Below, one piece after another: positions 57,961 to 64,000 of a stretch of DNA of 64,000 nucleotides. The DNA lies in the NCBI GenBank assembly GCA_023897205.1, contig JAHWDD010000009.1:1736001-1800000 (forward strand), in the 5' to 3' direction. Position 1 is the stretch's first letter. Each line of letters opens with the position of its first letter. Source of the DNA: Exophiala sp. HKRS030. Its lineage: Eukaryota > Ascomycota > Eurotiomycetes > Chaetothyriales > Herpotrichiellaceae. The notes under the pieces are model-generated. The model saw nothing but the letters and a program-made list of their open reading frames with translations. It was not told where the DNA came from and ran no database searches. The position numbers were made by a program, and so were the translations under genes.

Positions 57961-58761
57961 AAATTGGCGGGTCAAGGATTGCTAGAAAAAGGGACATTAC
58001 GTATTCCCTGTATGAGCCAGACACAAAAAGAGAAAATCCCTGCCCCAAAATAAGTACCTACTCGGTGCAGCAGGTGAATGGGCAATTCTCAATCATTGAT
58101 CTGTCCGTTGCGAACCTATGCTGACTTGTAGAGCACTTACATCGTGCGTAACAAGACATTTCCAACCTTTATCTGTACAGTATATGAATCCGATTTCTCC
58201 TCCTCCTCCCCTTCCAACTAACTACCTGTGCCTCTGTTCTTGTAACTATAGTAATACTAAGATCGTTATCATGGTATTTGACCAAAGGTATCCATCCATC
58301 CCATGAATGTACGATGATGGCGGTGTTCTACCACCGATCTCAAGCAACAAGACTGCTGCTCTCTGACAGTGACCTGGGAAATGATCAAGTCATCTCTTGT
58401 TGTGACGTTGATCCGATCAACAAATGTCTGCATCTGGGAATGCCGTTCACAACACCCACGATCGTCTGGAGTCGATGCTGCTGCTGCTGCTGCTCCTGTC
58501 TGTGTAGTCTTTTCCGGCGTGACCGATCGATGTGAGCTTCTCACCCGGAAAGCTGACTGGGAGAACAACTGACAGTGCCTTTTCTTTGTAAGCGACCAGT
58601 TCGAAACGTCGTTCAATGTCGTTCGGTTGGGTCCATGATTCTCTCACCAGACAGAGCCAAAGGACCATTTTCGTCGAGAAAATTTGGGCACTAGATCTCC
58701 AACAATCAAAGTTGTTGTGCATTGTACACACAGCCTTGTGTGTGATTTGGGACTGACCCCC
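57961..58761. other. Convergent intergenic region
   Basis: 0.8 kb between the ZZ-array and Sec2-like stops. A short (CTG)5 tract lies at 58478-58492. No gene seen. Confidence 0.6.
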
Positions 58762-59664
58762 TCAAGGTCCGACCATGGCTCTTACACGCTCGATCCTGGT
58801 GATCGCCTTCTCCAACCTTTCCAGCCTCTTTCTCTTGTCGACGTCTCTCTGCTCGAGCACCTTGACACGTTCCTCCAACTTTGCGCGCGCCTTCCGCTCC
58901 GTCGCGACCATCTCGTTTGCCTGCCCGAACAACTGTGCCGTCAACTCCTCAAGCTCGCTCTGTGCGTTGGACAGGTTCGTCTCGGCGCGCTGCCGCAGCG
59001 ACCTTTCCTCGTCCAGGGACGACTGAAGTGACGAGAGGGTTATGACTTGTGAATCCGACTGCGCCGTCTGTAGAGTCGGCATGGGCTGATTTGCGCCCGA
59101 ATACGGAGTTTTCGGCGGGGAGAGGGCATTGTTCGTGTATGCGACGTTGTTGTTGGTGTTGTTCTGAGGGAACGTTCCCGTGTTGGGTGTCATGGGTTGT
59201 CCCGAGTTTGATTCTTTTCGTCTCCCCGGGAATAAAGCGCTCAGACTCGCCAGGCGAGACAATTGTTGTGGCGGCTGCTGCTGCTGTTGTTGTTGACCTC
59301 CCAATGCCGGCCCTGGACCTTCCATTGGAGGACTGCCGACCTGCTGCTGCTGCTGTGATCGAGCATAGGCGGTTTCGCGCAAATACCTTATTTCATCTTC
59401 ATAGTCTGCAAGTTTGTCCACGGCCGATGTGGCCTTCGCGTTTAGCAGTCTGACCTGCGCTTCGAGATCTAGGATGCGACGATGAGCTTCGGCGGGATCG
59501 TTCGATAGACCGGTCGGAGGAGGAGGGAAATGGTATCCGCATGACGGACAGGACGAGGCGGCGAGAACCGCCTCGGAGGCGTAAGCTTCGGTCGTCGTCG
59601 AGGCTGAAAATGGCGGCGGCGGACTCATGATTGCGCTTGGTAACAGGATGGTCGAGGTGGCCAT
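58762..59664 (-). CDS. Sec2-like Rab GDP/GTP exchange factor, short form
   Basis: A single exon encodes 300 residues from the ATG at 59664. The C-terminal 100 residues form a parallel coiled coil with SLQSSLDEERSLRQRAETNL and LEELTAQLFGQANEMVATER. That AQLF.xANEMVA pattern is the core of the Sec2p/Rabin8 GEF domain that opens Rab GTPases (Sec4 in yeast) in exocytosis. Before it are a CPSCGYHF zinc-ribbon-like pair near residue 35, a first coiled coil (EAHRRILDLEAQVRLLNAKA) and a low-complexity middle with polyglutamine runs of 5 to 7. Other fungal Sec2 proteins are longer. This one stops right after the GEF coiled coil (ERVRAMVGP), so either it is a short paralogue or exons downstream were missed. 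Confidence 0.78.
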   Translation of the reverse strand: MATSTILLPSAIMSPPPPFSASTTTEAYASEAVLAASSCPSCGYHFPPPPTGLSNDPAEAHRRILDLEAQVRLLNAKATSAVDKLADYEDEIRYLRETAYARSQQQQQVGSPPMEGPGPALGGQQQQQQQPPQQLSRLASLSALFPGRRKESNSGQPMTPNTGTFPQNNTNNNVAYTNNALSPPKTPYSGANQPMPTLQTAQSDSQVITLSSLQSSLDEERSLRQRAETNLSNAQSELEELTAQLFGQANEMVATERKARAKLEERVKVLEQRDVDKRKRLERLEKAITRIERVRAMVGP

Positions 59665-60905
59665 TTCACACAACTCTCACACTCTGACCCTCTCGCCCAC
59701 TCTCACACACAGTCTCTCTCACTGGCCACGAGAGGCGCCGAGGCTGGTACAGGTACAAGTACACGCACAAGTACAAGTTGAAGGGAGCAATTCGGTTGCG
59801 GTGATTGAGTCTATCAAGGCTGATTAACCACAAGGACAGAAAAAAAGTTGTGGTGACTTTGTTAAAGAAGCGCGTGTGATCGGTTCACGTTCAGGTTCTG
59901 GAGAAACGCGAAAGTTGGGGCGCTGCCCCTAATTATAACGAGTACAAAGGAGGAGGGCGCCTTGAAGAATTCCAACACTCTCACATACACCAAAACATCC
60001 CAACGGACTGTAAACAAATGATATAAACAACACAAGCAAAATTCACGTAAAAGAAGTACCTGTGTCACTCCAGCTAGCATTGCACTTTTTTGAAGCCCCC
60101 GACGCTTGAATCTCAGATCCTGTCACAGTGGGTGTTTCGGCGGCTGTCAAACGAGAGTGACTAGCCAAGGGATCCGAAGATCATTTCTGAGACACACCCG
60201 GGATATTTACCGAAAGACGCGGAGGTCCAGCAGCTCTTCGCGCCCATCGTTCTCACGCGTAAAGAGTTGGGAAAAGGGTACGAGTGCGGACAAGTCCTCG
60301 CATGTTATTTGTACCGAGTACTTCCCGGATGTAGGCACAGATCAACTGGAGATTAAATAACCAATCTTCTAGCCTCTGTCTGGTACATAGTAGGCTTAAG
60401 AAGGACACATCTATTCTCTCGATACTCGTATAGTATAGCACATCCTCATGCCCTCCGTCTCGAGCGTGACCATCGGTACATGGATACCATACCAGGATGG
60501 CAAACACCAGAGATAGACTATCTGAGCCAGTGTCGATTGTGCAGACTGTAAACGTCCTAGGCAATTCGAGGTAAGAAAAATGGGTATTGGATTCTGTACA
60601 GGTACAAAACCCGAAGCAAGTTCCGGGTTCTGGGTTGGAACAAAATTCTCTTTTCGACGAGACATGGCAGGTCGTTTATAAAGACGAACAGCCATCGACA
60701 GAAATTTTGAAAAGGGATCTGGATAGTAAAAACAACTGCGCGGATGTTTCGACGCGAAAGCCAACTCTTTCCTTTCTCTACCACACAAACATCAATTCGC
60801 TGTAGGCTCCGTTCGATCGTTAAAAACTGAACAGCAGGTATCTCTTTGAAAGTAAAATCCAACAACAATAAATAGCGTCAACTCGATTTGTCACACACAA
60901 TTCTT
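59665..60905. other. Intergenic region between two minus-strand genes
   Basis: 1.24 kb with no supportable gene. GTACAGGTACAAGTACACGCACAAGTACAAG repeats (unit about GTACAAG) lie near 59748-59777. Confidence 0.55.
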
Positions 60906-62326
60906 TTAAAAGAAATAAGGAATGGCGGCCCTAGATGTAACGTTAGTGTCAGCTATTAACTCAGCAACTTCATCAACTTACGCAATAGCCAAAGTCGCTG
61001 TCACTCCCAAGACTGCTCTCGTTCTCACTTTTTCCCTCTTCAGCTTCTCCTCAAGTACTCTGGCTTTCTTCGCTGGCTGTGCCGGAAGTTCTGCGTCGAT
61101 ATCTGAGGGTTCTGGATCTTGGGCTTTGCGCTTCTTTGCGATCTTGGGAGAGCTCTCTAGGGTTTTCGCCTCTTCTACCATTTTCCTGGCTGTCTCCAGC
61201 ATCTTCTCCGTATCCTCGGGGAGGGGTAGTTCTGGGGATCCTGCAGGCATCTCTACCGTCACATTTGTGTGCGTCGTCTCTGTCGTTCCCTCAACTTCTA
61301 CTGACTGGTCAACTTCCACCTTGACTGTTTCGTCTGTAGGGCTGGATGCGAGCCCGGGTGCCCCTGGAGAGCCAGCCTTGGGCTCCGTCTCTGCAACGGA
61401 CGCAGCGTCATCCAAAGCTGACTGCAGAGTAGCGCTTGCCGCATTAGCATGCGCGATGTTGGCTTCCTTCTGGGCTTTTGTTTGTCGCTTTCTAGGCGAA
61501 GCATTGGTCTTCTTTGAGGGAGTGGCTGCTACGGTGGCTTTCGTTGGTGATGACGACCTCGTCGACCTCGACCGAGGTGTTTTGGTTGGTGCCTGTAACT
61601 TTGTCTTGTCGCCAGGCAAATCAAATTTTGGAGGGGGCGCAATCGGTTTCTTGGAGCTGGAAGGCGCCTGTGTGATCTCGGTGGGATCAAGCAATGCACG
61701 GATCCAGTCCGTGAGGCCATATTCAGAGGCCAGTCCTAGTGCTGCATTGTCTCGTCAGCCTCGCTCGAGTCGGGGGCAGATCGTAGCGTCGTACCAAATT
61801 GAGGCGCCACCCAAACGTTACCAGCGATCTCATCCTGGCTTGTGGAGTCGAGCTCCTTCAGATAGTCACGTTCTGCCTTCTCTTCCGCGTGGGTAGCCCA
61901 GGGAAATGCTATCTTGAACATGCCGGTGGCGCTCACGAAGCCATCCTTACTTCTCCTCTGCGACCATGTCAGATTCTCGGGTCTATACAGCTTTTGTCCA
62001 TCGTACCATAAGAAAGTATGTCTCGGGCGTAGGGTTAGTCTGGGTTGTGAATATCTCGGACCCGCTAAGGTCATCCGGCAAAGGAGCTCGTAGATGGGCA
62101 TATTCGAACGGTCCAAGGTTTTCCGCCTTGGTCGCATTCGAGGTGCCTACTTGGCCCGGTTTAACAGTGAGCTTCGTCTTGCCCAGCCTTCGGCGACCGA
62201 GGAGATCATCGTCTGTACCCTCGTCAGTACCACTCCACGATGTAAATCTTCAACGGTAGCGCGCTCACATGAAGGCGCTGTGCCAGGCGCAACAAGGGGG
62301 TTGCGCTTTCCAGGAAGGGATCGCAT
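60906..62326 (-). CDS. BQT4: Bqt4-like APSES-domain protein with C-terminal membrane anchor
   Basis: Five exons: 62326-62269, 62212-62007, 61957-61795, 61741-60982 and 60930-60906, giving 403 residues; all introns are 49-56 bp. The KilA-N/APSES-type domain spans roughly residues 25-170, with RRRLGKTKLTVKPGQVGTSN, RRSKDGFVSATGMFKIAFPWA, DEIAGNVWVAPQF and LTDWIRALLDP. A disordered basic and acidic middle (PSKKTNASPRKRQTKAQKE) follows. The last, 25-base exon completes a hydrophobic tail AVLGVTATLAIAAAIPYFF at the very C-terminus. In fission yeast Bqt4 sits in the inner nuclear membrane and anchors telomeres through Rap1. The tail anchor and domain order support Bqt4 over soluble APSES transcription factors such as StuA or Xbp1. 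Confidence 0.88.
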
Positions 62327-63038
62327 GTCGACAAGAAAATATTCAGGGCTTCGAGGAGTACAAGTCGTGTAGAGCGCGGCGAAGTTGATGCGCAAGCAGG
62401 GAAGAAGAAAGACAAGTGTGCGATCGCTGGCGCAACCGGGAGGATGAGAAGCGACAAAACACAAAAGATGGGCACGATTGGAGGTGGTAGTCGAGCGGTG
62501 AGTTGTCCTTATGCGACTCAATGAAGCATCAGGCAACGCGACCAAAAGAGATGGAAGGTAATGAGAGCAGCGCGCGATTATTGGAGAAGAGGGAATGAGG
62601 GTGGAAGAGGTTGCAGCTTCGTCACTTTTGGAACGGGGGGTGGCAGGGGAGCATAACGAGGGAACGATGAGTATTGGGGGATCAGGGCACCGGGACTCGA
62701 TCATTGACATCCAGGGGTCTTGGTTGGTCGGAGGCTGCTAGATTAGCCCTACTAATTGCTGCTAGGGCCATGGATGCAATTATACGCTTAGTTCGCGCAG
62801 GGACCCCTAGCTATTTCCTAGGCATCAGATCAACCCTCTAAGGCGTCGCTTCGAGAGGGGAGGCTGGGGACTTTTTCTCACCACCCACGAGTTCATCGAG
62901 GTACTTGAGAGCCACGCTCGGTGCAGTGCAGAGGAGGGACGGATATCCGTAGAACTTGACTGAAATGTACTTCTGAACACATCTATGGTGTCATCGCATT
63001 TCCATAACAGGCCTGCGGCCTCTGCGACACCTTTCATC
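62327..63038. other. Intergenic region between BQT4 and PUS9-like genes
   Basis: 0.7 kb holding the BQT4 promoter side and the 3' side of the pseudouridine synthase gene. No gene seen; the long frames here are shadows. Confidence 0.55.
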
Positions 63039-64000
63039 TCACACTTCTCCCTTGTTCTTCTTCGCCCCAAGCAGATTCCTGCTCTTCTCATCTTCTCTCT
63101 CGTCACCTATCTCCAGAGTCTCGTCTCCTCGATATTCCCATTCGTCAATATCTCGTGGGCCATCATGACCCTCGGGCGGTAAAGCCCATTGAGGTACAGG
63201 ACTGCGATAGCTCCAGCTTCCCGGCGTAAGGTCAGCATACGACAAGGCATGGAGGTAGATGCCCAGCTCATGCGGTCCAGGATCTGAGTAAAGCGGAGTG
63301 TCGCATATTGCGCATTTCTCTCCAGTCATCTTCTCACCTTTCCGCTTGTTGTAGTCTGCAACCATTTCATCGTGTGCCTTGACAAATGCTCCGTATTGAG
63401 GGTCGTCGTGCATCGGGTTCTCACCAGAGCCAGCCAGCGACCCAGCATGCAAAGTGCCTTCTGGTAATGGTTTGAAGTTCAATTTGTCTTGTGCATCTTT
63501 CAATCTTGCTGCTTCTGACACCGTCATTTGCTGTGTCTGCTCTGTCCTCGCTGCTTGTCGTTGCTGCTCGTAAGATAACGAGTCCGAAACCTCTGTCTTC
63601 CCGATCTTCTTCAATTTGGCTATGATTTCCTCGTCGTTCTCCCCTGTTGATTCGTTCTTCGCAAGAGACGGTCCAAACACTGCCCTATTACTGTAGATCG
63701 GATCATTGGTAATCGGGTGTCCAAGAAACTGCAAATGGACTCGAATTTGATGCGTGCGCCCAGTCAAGGGCAGGCAATGAACGATGCTATATCCTTCATT
63801 CTCTGTCCCAGATATCGCCGGCGCAGGTTGGGCTCCTGTCGCACCAGTCGAAACACCTGATGAGTCGGTACCGCTCGAGGTATGCGGCTTGCTCGTAGGA
63901 TAGTATGCTAACCTTCTGAACAAAGTCTTTGCAGATTTTCCGCTTGCTCTGGCTCTATTCAGGCCTACGATAGGACTGATTTGTAGGATACTCTCCTCAC
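63039..64000 (-). CDS. PUS9: RluA-type pseudouridine synthase (Pus9/Rib2 family), C-terminal part
   Basis: An open frame from the right edge to a stop at 63039 gives 320 residues. The 5' part with the catalytic HRLD motif lies outside the window. The visible part holds GKSAKTLFRRLAYYP, a variable insert, then SIVHCLPLTGRTHQIRVHLQFLGHPITNDPIYSN, the conserved RNA-binding and active-site motif of RluA-type synthases. The C-terminal extension with CAICDTPLYSDPGPHELGIYLHALSY is typical of fungal Pus9 and Rib2. Pus9 makes pseudouridine 32 in mitochondrial tRNA, and Rib2 combines the domain with riboflavin deaminase, so the two cannot be separated without the rest of the gene. A long charged linker (about 80 residues) is inserted between the motifs. 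Confidence 0.88.
   Translation of the reverse strand, partial: EESILQISPIVGLNRARASGKSAKTLFRRLAYYPTSKPHTSSGTDSSGVSTGATGAQPAPAISGTENEGYSIVHCLPLTGRTHQIRVHLQFLGHPITNDPIYSNRAVFGPSLAKNESTGENDEEIIAKLKKIGKTEVSDSLSYEQQRQAARTEQTQQMTVSEAARLKDAQDKLNFKPLPEGTLHAGSLAGSGENPMHDDPQYGAFVKAHDEMVADYNKRKGEKMTGEKCAICDTPLYSDPGPHELGIYLHALSYADLTPGSWSYRSPVPQWALPPEGHDGPRDIDEWEYRGDETLEIGDEREDEKSRNLLGAKKNKGEV

Noticed and set aside
60922..61896. 324-codon plus-strand open frame
   Set aside because: It is the complement of the BQT4 exon 4 region, low in complexity (Ser/Ala/Val), and the minus-strand frame has family matches and proper splice sites.
62147..62710. 187-codon minus-strand frame across the BQT4 start
   Set aside because: The BQT4 start and first intron explain the conserved part; the upstream portion has no similarity to known N-termini.

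Overview
The window is nuclear DNA of a filamentous ascomycete (Pezizomycotina). The coding strand carries many short introns (about 45 to 165 bp) with GT..AG ends and CTAAC/CTGAC branch sites. Genes are single-copy eukaryotic housekeeping genes on both strands, and several families are typical of filamentous fungi (DUF6594 membrane proteins, HSPA12-like Hsp70, APSES-domain Bqt4). I cannot name the genus. No tRNA, rRNA, CRISPR array or intact transposon was seen. Exon joins were worked out by hand from splice signals, reading frame and family sequence, so they are predictions.

Layout. 1-8.4 kb: 5' part of a gamma-tubulin complex GCP4 gene (minus, runs off the left edge), ubiquitin-activating enzyme E1, a membrane-anchored ECM4-type glutathione transferase and an unrecognised gene. 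9.9-18.7 kb: RIO2 kinase and a 1786-residue kinesin-4-like motor. 20.4-31.6 kb: S-adenosylmethionine synthetase, GPN3 GTPase, an Apq12-like protein, a 951-residue coiled-coil protein and V-ATPase subunit H. 32-36.9 kb: a tight block of TMF/Sgm1-like golgin, gankyrin/Nas6 and the splicing factor Prp46, with a convergent gap of 35 bp and a divergent gap of 196 bp.

36.9-42.6 kb is gene-poor. It holds two decayed minus-strand open stretches with features of retropepsin-like aspartic proteases. Then come a DUF6594 membrane protein (42.6 kb), a frameshifted isochorismatase-family hydrolase (44.3-44.9 kb), an enoyl-CoA hydratase family enzyme (46 kb) and a large CSC1/TMEM63 channel (47.9-51.7 kb). 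52-58 kb holds a nine-exon HSPA12-like Hsp70 ATPase with one GC-AG intron. It is divergently paired with a membrane protein that ends in four ZZ-type zinc-finger modules, all split by phase-1 introns at the same structural position. The right end carries a Sec2-like Rab exchange factor, a tail-anchored Bqt4 homologue and the C-terminal part of a PUS9/RIB2-type pseudouridine synthase (off the right edge).

Most genes act in unrelated core pathways: microtubules (GCP4, kinesin), ubiquitin-proteasome (E1, Nas6), RNA and ribosome maturation (RIO2, Prp46, Pus9), Golgi and secretion (TMF, Sec2-like), vacuole acidification (subunit H) and the nuclear envelope (Apq12, Bqt4). I see no secondary-metabolite cluster or obvious new system. 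The most unusual loci are the ZZ-array/HSPA12 pair, the split isochorismatase gene and the retropepsin-like relics.
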